Below, piece after piece: positions 32,399 through 42,056 of a stretch of DNA of 64,000 nucleotides. Below the pieces are notes generated by a model. The model did no database searches and had not been told where the DNA came from. It saw only the letters and a list, made by a program, of their open reading frames with translations. Position 1 is the first letter of the stretch; every line of letters begins with the position of its first letter. This DNA comes from CAWKDG01 sp963848355 (GTDB lineage: Bacteria > Actinomycetota > Acidimicrobiia > Acidimicrobiales > UBA8190), in NCBI GenBank assembly GCA_963848355.1, contig CAWKDG010000007.1:62001-126000 (forward strand), read 5' to 3'. A program made the position numbers and the translations under genes.

Positions 32399-34286
32399 GT
32401 CGCCCGTCCTGCGTCCGGCCTACGCCTGGCACCGTTCCAACCTGGCCGAGTGGAGCGCGCTCGAACAGAAGACACAGATGCGGTGCAAGATCGTGGCCCT
32501 GGTCGCCCTGGTCTGCTTGGCGTACCACTACTCGCTGCTGTCGTTGTTGCAGACCATCGGACTCGATACCCCCCTCGCCTATGTCGGTCTGGTGCCGTTG
32601 ATCGCCGCGGGTCTGGCATGGGTGAACAGAAAGCCACGCCGTTCGGAGCCGGCCATCCACGATCGCCAGCTCGACTACATCATCGGCTTGACCCTGGTGG
32701 CGACGGCGGTCGTCGCCGCCGTCGTGCTCCCGGCCCGGATGGGGGACATGTACTGGGTCAACCGCGTCGACCTGCTGTTCCTGCCCGTGTTCGTGGCCGG
32801 GGCGACGGTCCTGCTCTTCGGGGTCCGCGTGGCCTGGCGTCAAAAGGTGGCTCTCGGGTACCTGTTCCTCGGATGGCCCTGGATCTACTCCACCGTCCTG
32901 CTCGGAACACTGGGGGGATTCACCTCCTTCACCTTGAAGGGGCTGAATGCGACACTGCGGGTCTTCCACGTCGCCCAGGCGGTCCCCAGCAGCGCCGGTC
33001 TCTACCAGGTCGTCCACGACGGACGTGTCTTCCCCATCAGCGTGGTCACGGCCTGCTCGGGAGTGGACGGGATGGTCGGGTTCTTCCTGATCGGAGCGGC
33101 ACTGGCGGCCATCGTGAGCGGGTCCTTCGTCCGGAAAGTGCTGTGGTTGGCCACCGGTCTCGTCCTGTTGTGGATCACGAACCTGCTCCGGTTGCTCCTC
33201 ATCTTCTGGACGGGGGAGAAGGCGGGGGAGCGCGTCGCCCTAGGCATCCTGCACCCCGTCGCCGGACTGATCATGTTCTGTGTGGGCGTCGCCCTGATGG
33301 CCCTGCTGATGCGACCGTTCGGGCTCAATCGGGTGGTGGCGGAGGCGGCGCCCAAGGCGAACGCCAAGGCGACAGTGAACGCCGCCCCCCGGGTCTTCGC
33401 CGCCCTGGGCGTCCTGCTCGTGTCGGCGGTGGCCCTGTCCGTGAACGACTCCAGCCTGCGGTCCTACGACCTCGTGGCCGGCGCGACAGGGGAACCCAAG
33501 ATCGGGTCGTTCCTGGCCGATCCGGCCGACCCGGTGGGATGGACGGCGTCGTTCGAGAACGAATACACGATCAACAAGCCGCTCTTCGGCGAGGACTCAC
33601 GCTGGTTCCGGTACCTGTACGCGCCCACGCCGAACTCCCTCACGGATCTGCACAGCACGTTGCCGGTCACGGCGGACGTCATCGACGCCGGCAGCCTGAG
33701 CGGGTTCAACGCCTACGGCGTCACCGCCTGCTATTCCTTCCACGGCTACACCTTGCGAGACGTCTCCACCGTCGATCTCGGTGACGGCGTCAAGGGCCAG
33801 GCTCTGTCGTACTCGGGCGGGTCGTCCAATCAGAACTGGTCCATCGTCTACTGGATCGTGCCGGTGGCGACGGGGAGCGGAACACGATTCGAACGTGTCA
33901 TCCTCTACCTGCAGAACACGCCGGCGGGCACCGTCTCGATGTCTCCCCACACCCCCGGTGAGGTGCAGCTGACGGCGGCCGTGAAGAGTGCCGATCCCGA
34001 GCAGAGACGTCTGCTGACCAATCAGATCTTTCTGGTTGCCTTCGCCCGTCAGGTGATCGCCGGTCAGACCCACCAACAGGACACCGGGGTGTTCATCGAC
34101 TCGGTCCAGGCGCCCGGTATCTCTCCCGTCACCACCGGGAATGCGAGCGTGGTGCAGAGCGTGGCCACCAGTACCGATGCCGGTCCCGTCAGCGCCGTCG
34201 AGGCGAACCGGCTCTTCGTGCAGGCCGTCGAGCGCTCGCGGGCCCATGCCGTCATCCCATCGGCCAAGGCGGCCGGCCGGTCATGA
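32385..34286 (+). CDS. Exosortase fused to an EpsI-like domain
   Basis: 633 residues. The N-terminal half has about eight membrane helices and the exosortase/archaeosortase triad: Cys224 in VTACSGVDG, Arg269 in NLLRLLLIFW and His290 in LHPVAGLIMF. The C-terminal part from about residue 340 is extracytoplasmic. It carries ACYSFHGYTLRDVST and NWSIVYWIVPV, resembling EpsI/DUF3485, which accompanies or is fused to exosortases. Exosortases cleave PEP-CTERM-type tails in the membrane and pass the protein on. Probable substrates in the window are the proteins at 30871 and 51750. The start overlaps paralog 2 and the stop overlaps PstC (ATGA). The Xrt subtype is not assigned. Confidence 0.88.
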   Translation: MSLVESPVLRPAYAWHRSNLAEWSALEQKTQMRCKIVALVALVCLAYHYSLLSLLQTIGLDTPLAYVGLVPLIAAGLAWVNRKPRRSEPAIHDRQLDYIIGLTLVATAVVAAVVLPARMGDMYWVNRVDLLFLPVFVAGATVLLFGVRVAWRQKVALGYLFLGWPWIYSTVLLGTLGGFTSFTLKGLNATLRVFHVAQAVPSSAGLYQVVHDGRVFPISVVTACSGVDGMVGFFLIGAALAAIVSGSFVRKVLWLATGLVLLWITNLLRLLLIFWTGEKAGERVALGILHPVAGLIMFCVGVALMALLMRPFGLNRVVAEAAPKANAKATVNAAPRVFAALGVLLVSAVALSVNDSSLRSYDLVAGATGEPKIGSFLADPADPVGWTASFENEYTINKPLFGEDSRWFRYLYAPTPNSLTDLHSTLPVTADVIDAGSLSGFNAYGVTACYSFHGYTLRDVSTVDLGDGVKGQALSYSGGSSNQNWSIVYWIVPVATGSGTRFERVILYLQNTPAGTVSMSPHTPGEVQLTAAVKSADPEQRRLLTNQIFLVAFARQVIAGQTHQQDTGVFIDSVQAPGISPVTTGNASVVQSVATSTDAGPVSAVEANRLFVQAVERSRAHAVIPSAKAAGRS

Positions 34287-35293
34287 CCATCGAGGCCACC
34301 GTGGCCGCGGGCCGGTCACCGAAGGAGCAGCGCCGTTCCGTCCGCTCGGTCCCCGGTGCCGGGGACCGGATCTTTCGCGGCGGGACCAGAATGGCGGCCA
34401 TCGCCGTGGTGGGCGTCATCGGCGCCGTGGGGCTCTTCCTCTCGATCAGGGCGTATCCCGCCCTGGCCGTGGCCAAGCTGCACTTTCTCACCACCCAGAC
34501 ATGGGAACCCGACGACCACCGGTTCGGCGTCGGGGGCATTCTCACCGACACCATCCTCATCGCCCTCGTGGCCCTGGTCGTGTCCGTCCCCATCTCGCTG
34601 GGGCTGTCGCTGTTCATCTCCGAGATCGCCCCGAAACGCATCCAGCGCGCCATGATCTCCCTGGTCGACCTCATGGCGGCCGTCCCGAGCGTGGTTTACG
34701 CCCTGTGGGGGGTCAACTACCTCCAACCGCATGTTCTCGGCGTGTCGCGGTTCCTGTCGACGTGGTTCGGATGGATACCGATCTTCAAGGTGGTCAGCCC
34801 CGCCGCCAACAGCATCTTGAACAAAGGCACCTCCTTCAGTGCGTCCACGTTCATCGTCGGGTTGACCGTCTCGTTGATGGTGATCCCCATCCAATGCTCG
34901 GTCATGCGCGAGTCCTTCTCGCAAGCACCGTTGGGCGAACGTGAGGGTGCGTACGCCCTGGGCGGGAACCGGTGGGGCATGATCACCACGGTCGTGCTCC
35001 CCTTCGGCAGGGGCGGGATCATCGGGGGCACGATGCTGGGGCTCGGCCGCGCCCTGGGCGAGACGATCGCCGTCTATCTGATCATCTCGACCGTGTACGG
35101 GATCAACTGGCACATCCTGCAGTCGGGGGGGAACTCGATCTCGGCCCTGATCGCCCTGCAGTACGGCGACGCTTCGAAGTTCGGGACGTCGGCTCTCATG
35201 GCGGCGGGGCTCACGCTCTTCGCCATCACGCTGATCATCAACTTCGGCGCCTCGGCCATCGTCTCGCGCTCGCGGTCCGGAGCGGAGAGCTGA
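34283..35293 (+). CDS. pstC: Phosphate-type ABC transporter permease, PstC-like
   Basis: 336 residues with six membrane helices. TDTILIALVALVVSVPISLG, SLFISEIAPKRIQ, LVDLMAAVPSVVYALWG and GALGGNRWG-type coupling residues (EGAYALGGNRWGMITTVVLP) are characteristic of PstC. It forms the channel with PstA. The start overlaps the exosortase stop (ATGA), which puts a phosphate permease in direct translational coupling to an exosortase, an arrangement I do not recognise. Confidence 0.87.
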   Translation: MTIEATVAAGRSPKEQRRSVRSVPGAGDRIFRGGTRMAAIAVVGVIGAVGLFLSIRAYPALAVAKLHFLTTQTWEPDDHRFGVGGILTDTILIALVALVVSVPISLGLSLFISEIAPKRIQRAMISLVDLMAAVPSVVYALWGVNYLQPHVLGVSRFLSTWFGWIPIFKVVSPAANSILNKGTSFSASTFIVGLTVSLMVIPIQCSVMRESFSQAPLGEREGAYALGGNRWGMITTVVLPFGRGGIIGGTMLGLGRALGETIAVYLIISTVYGINWHILQSGGNSISALIALQYGDASKFGTSALMAAGLTLFAITLIINFGASAIVSRSRSGAES

Positions 35294-35303
35294 GGGCGAG
35301 CCG

Positions 35304-36530
35304 ATGATCCTCGATTTCCCCGTCAAGGAGGAGCAACTCCCGGCCGACCAGGCTCCGCCGCCCGTGCGCCGGCGTCGCACCGGCGGGGCGCTCTCCGGTG
35401 ACAACGGTTTCTACCTGGTCGGCTCGGCGGCGGCGGCGTTCTCGGTGACGTTCCTCCTCGGACGCCTCACGGCGCTGTCCGGGGTGATCGGGCTCTTCTT
35501 CGTGGGCTACGTGGTGTTCCTCGTCCTCTACGCCGTCCTCGTCTCGTTGAACGAGGAGGGCATCGCCGTCCGGGACTCCGTCATGACCGTGTTCCTGTCG
35601 TCGGCGGCCCTGATCGCCATCAGCGCCCTGGCACTGGTGATCGTCTACACGATCTGGAGGGGATGGCCGGCGCTGCACCATCTCAACTTCTTCGACCAGG
35701 ACATGTCGAGAGCCGGTCCGCTCGCCCCCTTGACGGTGGGAGGGGTGGCCCACGCGCTGGTCGGAACCCTGTGGCAGATCGGCATCGCCCTGGTGCTGGC
35801 CGTCCCGCTGGGGATCGTGTGCGCCATCTACCTGGACCAGTCCCGGGGCCGGTTCGCCAACTTCGTCCGCACCATCGTCAACGCCATGACGGCGTTCCCG
35901 TCGATCCTGGCCGGACTGTTCATCTACGCATTCTGGATCCTGACCTTGGGATTCCAGTTCTCGGGCCTGGCCGCCGGCCTCGCCCTCAGCATCATGATGC
36001 TGCCGTACGTCATCCGGACATCGGACCTCGTCCTGCGCCTGGTGCCGGCCGGCCTCCGCGAGTCGTCCGATGCCCTCGGGGCACCCCGGTGGCGCACCAT
36101 GTGGCACGTGGTGCTCCCGACGGCCCGCTCGGGTCTGGCCACGGGCGTCATCCTCGGAACGGCCCGGGGTATCGGCGAGGCCTCCCCGGTGCTCCTGACG
36201 GCGGGGTTCACCACCTACATGAACGCCAACCCCCTCCACGAGCCGATGGTCTCGCTGCCCCTGGAGGCCTTGAAACTGGTCCAGTCGGGTATCCCCGCCT
36301 ACGCCGAACGCGGCTACGCCACCGCCGCCCTGCTCCTGGTGGTGATCCTGGTCCTGTTCGTCGTGGCCCGGGTCATCGGAGGCTTCGGTCCGGGGCACCT
36401 GAGCCGCCGACAAAGACGCCGGGCCGAACGACATTCTGCCCGGGAATTCACTAGAATTACTTCTTCCCAGGGATTTAGTAGAGATGGGCCCCCCCGGGAA
36501 GGGACCCCATCGGCGAGGAGAGCGGAGTGA
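35304..36530 (+). CDS. pstA: Phosphate-type ABC transporter permease, PstA-like
   Basis: 408 residues, longer than a typical PstA. Three additional N-terminal helices precede the core, which reads VGTLWQIGIALVLAVPLGIV, YLDQSRGRFANFVRTI, VNAMTAFPSILAGLFIYAFW and SSDALGAPRWRTMWHVVLPT. The last 30 residues are encoded by an A+T-rich patch (36440-36480) unlike its surroundings, which may hold an internal promoter for the next gene. The stop overlaps the GTG of the PstS-like gene (GTGA). Confidence 0.87.
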   Translation: MILDFPVKEEQLPADQAPPPVRRRRTGGALSGDNGFYLVGSAAAAFSVTFLLGRLTALSGVIGLFFVGYVVFLVLYAVLVSLNEEGIAVRDSVMTVFLSSAALIAISALALVIVYTIWRGWPALHHLNFFDQDMSRAGPLAPLTVGGVAHALVGTLWQIGIALVLAVPLGIVCAIYLDQSRGRFANFVRTIVNAMTAFPSILAGLFIYAFWILTLGFQFSGLAAGLALSIMMLPYVIRTSDLVLRLVPAGLRESSDALGAPRWRTMWHVVLPTARSGLATGVILGTARGIGEASPVLLTAGFTTYMNANPLHEPMVSLPLEALKLVQSGIPAYAERGYATAALLLVVILVLFVVARVIGGFGPGHLSRRQRRRAERHSAREFTRITSSQGFSRDGPPREGTPSARRAE

Positions 36531-38200
36531 GGTTGGTGAGGACGGCTGGGCTCATGGGGCGACTGTCAGGCGTGATGGCCGCCACGGCCATGGTGGCGAC
36601 GACCGTCATGGTCATCGGAGCCGCCCCGGCATCCGCCGCCACCAGCTACGTGCCCATCTCGGGGCAGGGTTCGACCTGGTCGGAGAACGCCCTCGATCAG
36701 TGGATCTCGGACGTCCAGCAATACGGCATGCGGATCAACTACGACGGCGACGGCTCGACGCAGGGGCGCCAGGCCTACATCGCCGGCACCACCGACTTCG
36801 CGGCAACCGACATCCCGTTCCAGACCAACCCCGATGACGGGTCCGCTCCCGAGAACCCGACACCCAACAGCTACGCGTACATGCCCATCACGGCCGGTGG
36901 AACCGTCTTCATGTACAACCTCACCATCGACGGCCAACGGGTGACCAACCTCAGGCTCTCGGGTCAGAACATCGCCAAGATCTTCACCGGGCAGATCACG
37001 AACTGGGACAACCCGGCCATCGCCGCCGACAATCCGGCGTTGTCGCTCCCCAACGAACCCATCGTTCCCGTCGTCCGTTCCGACGGGGCCGGGTCGTCAT
37101 TCGAATTCTCGGAATGGATGATCAGCCAGTACCCGTCCGTCTGGAACGCCTTCTGCAACGCCACCGGCCGGGCCCCGACGTGCGGCCCCACCTCGTTCTG
37201 GCCGACCACCCCCACCATCCCCATGATCGCCCAGGCCGGTGACCTCGGCGTAGCCGGATACGTGGCCCAGAATTACGCGGCCGGGTCGATCGGATACGTC
37301 GAGTACTCGTACGCCTTGAACGCCCACTTCCCCGTCGTGAACATGCTCAACGCCGCCGGCTACTACACCGAGCCCACGCCCCAGAACGTGGCTGTCTCTC
37401 TTCTGCAGGCGCAGATCAACATGGACTCGAGCAACCCGGCCGTGTACCTCACCGAGAACCTGAGCAATGTCTACACGGACCCCGATCCGCGTACCTACCC
37501 CTTGTCGTCCTACAGCTATCTGATCCTTCCCACGACCGTCCAGGGCCAGTTCACCGATGACAAGGGCAAGACGCTGGCGGCCTTCTCCTATTACGCCATG
37601 TGCCAGGGGCAACAGGACTCGGCGTCTCTTGGCTACTCGCCGATGCCCATCAATCTGGTGGAGGCCAGCTTCGCCCAGATCGCCAAGATCCCGGGTGCCG
37701 ACGTGCAGAACATCAACATCCAGAGCTGCAACAACCCGACCTTCACGCCGACCGGACAGAATCTCCTGGCGGAGGACGCCCCGCAGCCGCCGGCGTGCGA
37801 CAAGCAGGGGCCCACCCAGTGCACGGCCGGCACCGGGGGGGCGGCCACGGTGTCGACACCCGTCAGCGGCAGCAAGAAAGCAGCCGGCGTCACACTCAGC
37901 GGACCGACCAAGACGGCTACGTCCCCGACGAGCGGGCCGACGGCGGGTAGCACGACGACGACGACCACGGCGCCGACAGCGACAGGGCAGTCGACCGCCG
38001 AGACTGCGGCGGCGTCGCCGCGGGATCAGGCCCTGGAGCGGATTCTCAACACGCCCCCCTTCCCGGCCAATGTGACGCTGTCGTCCGCCCGGGGCTGGAC
38101 GTTGAACCAGTTGCTCATCGGTCTGGTGAGCGTCGCCGTCCTGTCGGTCATCGTCGTCCCCGGCCTGGTCTCGCGCCGCATGCGGAGGCGGCGACGGTGA
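36527..38200 (+). CDS. pstS: PstS-like phosphate-binding protein with C-terminal membrane anchor
   Basis: 557 residues. A signal peptide (MAATAMVATTVMVIGAAPAS) precedes the PstS fold: ISGQGSTWSENALDQWISDV, NYDGDGSTQGRQAYIAGTTD, FAATDIPF, PVVRSDGAGSSFEFSEWM. Ser, Thr and Asp in these loops match the phosphate-binding site. Instead of a lipobox, it has a Thr/Pro/Ser-rich linker (about residues 440-490) and a C-terminal helix with RRMRRRRR. It is thus tethered by its C-terminus, as are several proteins of this locus. The GTG overlaps PstA's stop and is overlapped by the next gene's start. Confidence 0.85.
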   Translation: MRLVRTAGLMGRLSGVMAATAMVATTVMVIGAAPASAATSYVPISGQGSTWSENALDQWISDVQQYGMRINYDGDGSTQGRQAYIAGTTDFAATDIPFQTNPDDGSAPENPTPNSYAYMPITAGGTVFMYNLTIDGQRVTNLRLSGQNIAKIFTGQITNWDNPAIAADNPALSLPNEPIVPVVRSDGAGSSFEFSEWMISQYPSVWNAFCNATGRAPTCGPTSFWPTTPTIPMIAQAGDLGVAGYVAQNYAAGSIGYVEYSYALNAHFPVVNMLNAAGYYTEPTPQNVAVSLLQAQINMDSSNPAVYLTENLSNVYTDPDPRTYPLSSYSYLILPTTVQGQFTDDKGKTLAAFSYYAMCQGQQDSASLGYSPMPINLVEASFAQIAKIPGADVQNINIQSCNNPTFTPTGQNLLAEDAPQPPACDKQGPTQCTAGTGGAATVSTPVSGSKKAAGVTLSGPTKTATSPTSGPTAGSTTTTTTAPTATGQSTAETAAASPRDQALERILNTPPFPANVTLSSARGWTLNQLLIGLVSVAVLSVIVVPGLVSRRMRRRRR

Positions 38201-40944
38201 AGTCACACGGCACGGGGGGATGGATCAGGCGAATCGGCTGGCGCGGCGCCGTGGCGCTGGCCGGAGCTCTGTCCGTCATGAGCGTCGTGCTGTTCGTACC
38301 CGGTCGTCAACCGGGCGCCCAAGCGGACGCTGTGGCCGGACAACAAGGGACCGACACGTCCCTGCCCTTGACCAGCTCCCATGTCACGGTGAGCGGGCGC
38401 GGAACGTTCTCCGGCCTGAGCGTGACGGTCAATCAAACGCAGAACCTGGAGAACCAGGACATCTCCGTCACCTGGACGGGTGGGGCCCCGACCGACGGTC
38501 CGAACGGATTCCTGGACAACTATCTGCAGATCTTTCAGTGCTGGGGAGCCCCCGACCCGTCGGATCCCCTCGACTCGGTGAACCCCGGTCCGCCCCCCAC
38601 GCAGTGCGAGGTCGGGGGATGGAACATCAATACGTCGTCGTACCCGGTGGGGAACCCCACGTTCGCCTATACACGGAACTTGGCCAGTCCGGCGTGGAGC
38701 GACTACAGCCAGCTGCAGACGGCCGTCCCCGGTTCGACCGAGTGGACGGACCAGGTCACCGGTCAAGAGGTGACACCGTACGTGGACACGACCAACGGCA
38801 ACCAACTCGTCGAGCCATTCGTGTCCGTGGACGGGACCGTGGTCAATCAACAGGACGATACGAACTACGAAGCCAATCTCAGTGATCCCCAGCAGTTCTG
38901 GTTGAACCCGTACTTCAGCTTCAACACGACGAACGAGGTCGATTTCGCCCGCACCTACGCCACTGCGGGCGGTGGGTCGGAAGGTCAGCAGAACTTTCAG
39001 GTGGACACAGGGCTCGAAGCTCCTGGCCTCGGTTGCGGCCAGGACATCGAAACCTTGCCCAGCGGCTCGACGCAGATGCCGCAGTGTTGGCTCGTCGTCG
39101 TCCCCCGGGGCACGCCAGCCGAGGAGAACGCCTCCAACGACAGTCAGGAGTTCGTCGACACCTCGCCATTGACGCTGGAGGCGTGGAACAACAGGATCGC
39201 CATCCCCCTCTACTTCAACCCGGTCGGATCCTCCTGTGCCATCGGAGCCAACGAGCAACGCATCGTGGGCAGCGAGCTGGCGCAGCCGGCCGTGCTGAGT
39301 TGGCAGCCGGCACTGTGTGCAACGCCGGGTGCCCCCCCCTACAGCTATTCGACGGTCTCGGACGACGAAGCCCGATCGAACATCACCAACGCTTCGTACG
39401 GCGCCGCCGGCATGTCCGTCTTCACCGATCCGATCAATCCCAGCGAGACGGACCCGTCGAACCCGGTCGTCTACGCCCCATTGACCCTCTCGGGGATCGT
39501 GATCGCATTCAGCATCGATCGAGATCCCGCCCTCGTCAACGGCTTACCCGATCCATCCGAGGTGCCGCTGGCGGGAACCCAGGTGCAGAACATCTTCCTG
39601 ACCCCACGCCTGGTGGCGAAATTGTTGACCGAGTCCTACAAGGATGACCTTCAGAACGTCACGGGAGACAGGTCGAGCTCCTACTCGTGGGTCCAGAACA
39701 ACCCGGCGACGCTGGTCGACGATCCCGACTTCTTGCAGTACAACCCCGAATTCTCGCTACTCACGACAGCGCAGCAGACGGCGGCGGCCTCGTTGGTGGT
39801 GGAGGAGACATCGTCTGATGCGGCCACGGCGGTATGGAACTGGATCCTGTCCGACCCCGAGGCCGCGGCCTGGCTCAACGGCAAGAAGGACCCCTGGGGA
39901 ATGCAGGTCAACCCCCTCTACAGCACGAATCCCTCGGCCAACCCGTCAGGGGTTGCTTTCGGATCACCGGTGCCCGAGAACTATCCCCAAAGCGATCCGT
40001 ACTGCTGGAGCAGCGGGTATACGACGCAGACCACTCCTCCCGTCGTCGCCCGGCCGTTGTGCATCCTCGACTGGTCACCGTACGCGCTGTCCATGAACGC
40101 GGCCGGACAGGATGTGGCCGAGTCGAACAATCAGGCGAAGGCGTCGTTCGACGACGACGCGTTGACGCCGGACACGGCATGGACGTCCAACGGACCGCAG
40201 GTCACGGGGACGAGCTTCATCATCAGCATCACCGATTCGGCCTCGGCCGCACAGTACGGCGACCAGGTGGCGAGTCTCAGTCCGTCCGGTGACGATGGTC
40301 TCAACCGACCTTTCGTCACTCCGGACGAACAGAGCCTGCTGGCCGGCGAGGCGGCGATGACGCCCAGCTCGGTTCCGGGAGTGCTCTCGCCGAACCCGTC
40401 GTCGACGGCGCCCAATGCCTACCCGCTCACCATGCTCACGTACGCGGCAGCCACCCCGGAGTCCCTGGACCCCACGTCGCGCCAGAACTATGCCACCTTC
40501 CTCCAGTACGCGACGGGGGCCGGACAGACGCCGGGAGTCAACGTCGGCCAGTTGCCTGCGGGATACGCGCCGCTGCCGGCCGCCCTCCAGACAGAGAGCC
40601 TGGCCGCCGCCAACGCCATCCTCAACCCGCCGTCGACCTCCACCGCCACCACGCCGACGCCGGCGCCGACGCCGACGCCGACTACACCGGTGACGCCACC
40701 GACGCCACCACCCACCACTCCCTACGTGGCGACACCTGTGGCCACCAGTGTCACCACCACGACGCAGGTTCCCCGGGTTCTGGCCACCGCTTCCCTCGCC
40801 CTCAATGCCAACCGACAGCCGTACTTCGGGGTGGGTGCGGTCCGCTGGGCGTTCCTCATCGTGCTCGGGACAGGCGCCGCCGCCACCCTCGGCACGGTGC
40901 TCTTCGAGATCAGAAGGCGAAGACGCATCACATCACCGCCCTAG
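38197..40944 (+). CDS. Large secreted PstS-associated protein with C-terminal membrane tail
   Basis: 915 residues. An N-terminal signal or anchor (ALAGALSVMSVVLFVPG) is followed by a domain reading VTVSGRGTFSGLSVTVNQTQ, DISVTWTGGAPTDG and DNYLQIFQCWG. A central region has ALTLSGIVIAFSIDR-like features (VYAPLTLSGIVIAFSIDRDP) and TPRLVAKLLTESYKDD, recalling solute-binding folds. A Thr/Pro linker and a helix with RRRRR end it. Related large proteins occur in Streptomyces beside PstS-like genes, by my recollection. The role is unknown; an extracellular partner of the transporter is an inference. It starts with a GTGA overlap. Confidence 0.72.
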   Translation: MKSHGTGGWIRRIGWRGAVALAGALSVMSVVLFVPGRQPGAQADAVAGQQGTDTSLPLTSSHVTVSGRGTFSGLSVTVNQTQNLENQDISVTWTGGAPTDGPNGFLDNYLQIFQCWGAPDPSDPLDSVNPGPPPTQCEVGGWNINTSSYPVGNPTFAYTRNLASPAWSDYSQLQTAVPGSTEWTDQVTGQEVTPYVDTTNGNQLVEPFVSVDGTVVNQQDDTNYEANLSDPQQFWLNPYFSFNTTNEVDFARTYATAGGGSEGQQNFQVDTGLEAPGLGCGQDIETLPSGSTQMPQCWLVVVPRGTPAEENASNDSQEFVDTSPLTLEAWNNRIAIPLYFNPVGSSCAIGANEQRIVGSELAQPAVLSWQPALCATPGAPPYSYSTVSDDEARSNITNASYGAAGMSVFTDPINPSETDPSNPVVYAPLTLSGIVIAFSIDRDPALVNGLPDPSEVPLAGTQVQNIFLTPRLVAKLLTESYKDDLQNVTGDRSSSYSWVQNNPATLVDDPDFLQYNPEFSLLTTAQQTAAASLVVEETSSDAATAVWNWILSDPEAAAWLNGKKDPWGMQVNPLYSTNPSANPSGVAFGSPVPENYPQSDPYCWSSGYTTQTTPPVVARPLCILDWSPYALSMNAAGQDVAESNNQAKASFDDDALTPDTAWTSNGPQVTGTSFIISITDSASAAQYGDQVASLSPSGDDGLNRPFVTPDEQSLLAGEAAMTPSSVPGVLSPNPSSTAPNAYPLTMLTYAAATPESLDPTSRQNYATFLQYATGAGQTPGVNVGQLPAGYAPLPAALQTESLAAANAILNPPSTSTATTPTPAPTPTPTTPVTPPTPPPTTPYVATPVATSVTTTTQVPRVLATASLALNANRQPYFGVGAVRWAFLIVLGTGAAATLGTVLFEIRRRRRITSPP

Positions 40945-41012
40945 GAGTCCCGCTCATCGGGTCGGACTTCGAAGGCACCACACGACAACACACGAGGCAG
41001 TGAGAGAGACGA

Positions 41013-42056
41013 GTGAGAACAATGCGCAACCTTGGTAGGCGACACGTGGGCACGTTCGGCCGGCGGCTGATCGTGGGAATGCGGGCGGCGGCGGGGGTCA
41101 TGATCGTCGCCGGCTCGTGGTCGCTGTATGCCGCCATGTCGGCACCGTCGGCCTCGGCGTCCACCTTGGGTGGCACGGCCACTATCACCGATCCGGTGTC
41201 CAATGATCCCCTGTCCAGCGGAGGGTCGGAGACCGCGTTCACCGTCGTGCTGACCCCGGCCCCGGCTGACTGTTCGGGAGACACGGCCACTGACGGATAC
41301 GAGGTGTACAGCTATCTGGTCCCGCAGGGTACGGACGTCACCTCTGTCTCCTTCGCCGGCGGGACACCGTCAACCGGCTGGGGCCTGGTCGACGGGAGCG
41401 GGCTGTTCGACGCTATCTCCACCGCTCCCAACACGGGAGAGATCATCAACATCCCCCCCGACTTCGAATGGGCCGATCTGCTCACTCTGGGCGAGACGGC
41501 GTCAAACCTCGACAGCACCGGGACGTGGGAGGCGGGTATCGCCTGTGCCACCTCCAGTGGAGTCGTGAGCGACTACTGGAACACGCAGGTCACCTTCACG
41601 GCCAACGGCAACGACCCCCACGGGTTCGTGTGGACTGCCGTTCCGGGGACGGGGACGACGACCACGACCACCACGGCACCGGGATCGACGACCACGGCTC
41701 CGGGGTCGACGACGACCTCACCAGGGTCGACCACGACCTCGCCGGGATCGACGACCACGTCGCCGGGGCCGACCACGACGACAGCGGGTTCCGCATCGTC
41801 GGGAGGCGGAACGACCACCACGGTGGCAGGGTCGACAGGCTCGTCGGGGTCGACCGGTTCTTCGGGCTCATCGGGGTCGTCAGCCAGTGACCCTTCCGGG
41901 GCGACGGCCGCGTCTGGTGGGTCGCTCGCCTTCACCGGAGCGTTGATAACACGCGGTCTGGCCATCGGAATGTTGTGCATCGGCTTCGGCTTGATCCTCT
42001 TGGGCCTCAGTGTGAAGGTGCGACGCGATATCGCACCCAGGATCGCTCTGAGGTGA
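41013..42056 (+). CDS. Secreted paralog 3 with LAFTG sortase-type tail
   Basis: 347 residues. A signal segment (AAAGVMIVAGSWSLYAAMSA) leads to the same ectodomain as paralogs 1 and 2 (ADCSGDTATDGYEVYSYLVP, FEWADLLTLGETAS, AGIACATSSG, VTFTANGNDPHGFVW). A long linker of TTTSPGS repeats, then Gly/Ser, reaches SLAFTG, a membrane helix and KVRRD. LAxTG is the signal type of class E sortases, so this copy should be wall-anchored. Paralog 1 is its closest relative by eye. The GTG at 41013 has GAGAGAC upstream; an ATG at 41022 is possible. The stop overlaps the sortase-like gene (GTGA). Confidence 0.78.
   Translation: MRTMRNLGRRHVGTFGRRLIVGMRAAAGVMIVAGSWSLYAAMSAPSASASTLGGTATITDPVSNDPLSSGGSETAFTVVLTPAPADCSGDTATDGYEVYSYLVPQGTDVTSVSFAGGTPSTGWGLVDGSGLFDAISTAPNTGEIINIPPDFEWADLLTLGETASNLDSTGTWEAGIACATSSGVVSDYWNTQVTFTANGNDPHGFVWTAVPGTGTTTTTTTAPGSTTTAPGSTTTSPGSTTTSPGSTTTSPGPTTTTAGSASSGGGTTTTVAGSTGSSGSTGSSGSSGSSASDPSGATAASGGSLAFTGALITRGLAIGMLCIGFGLILLGLSVKVRRDIAPRIALR

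Noticed and set aside
41640..41880. Threonine/serine-rich tract as a separate repeat element or mobile insertion
   Set aside because: It is the linker of the LAFTG-tailed protein, with in-frame TTTSPGS-type codon repeats common in wall-anchored proteins.
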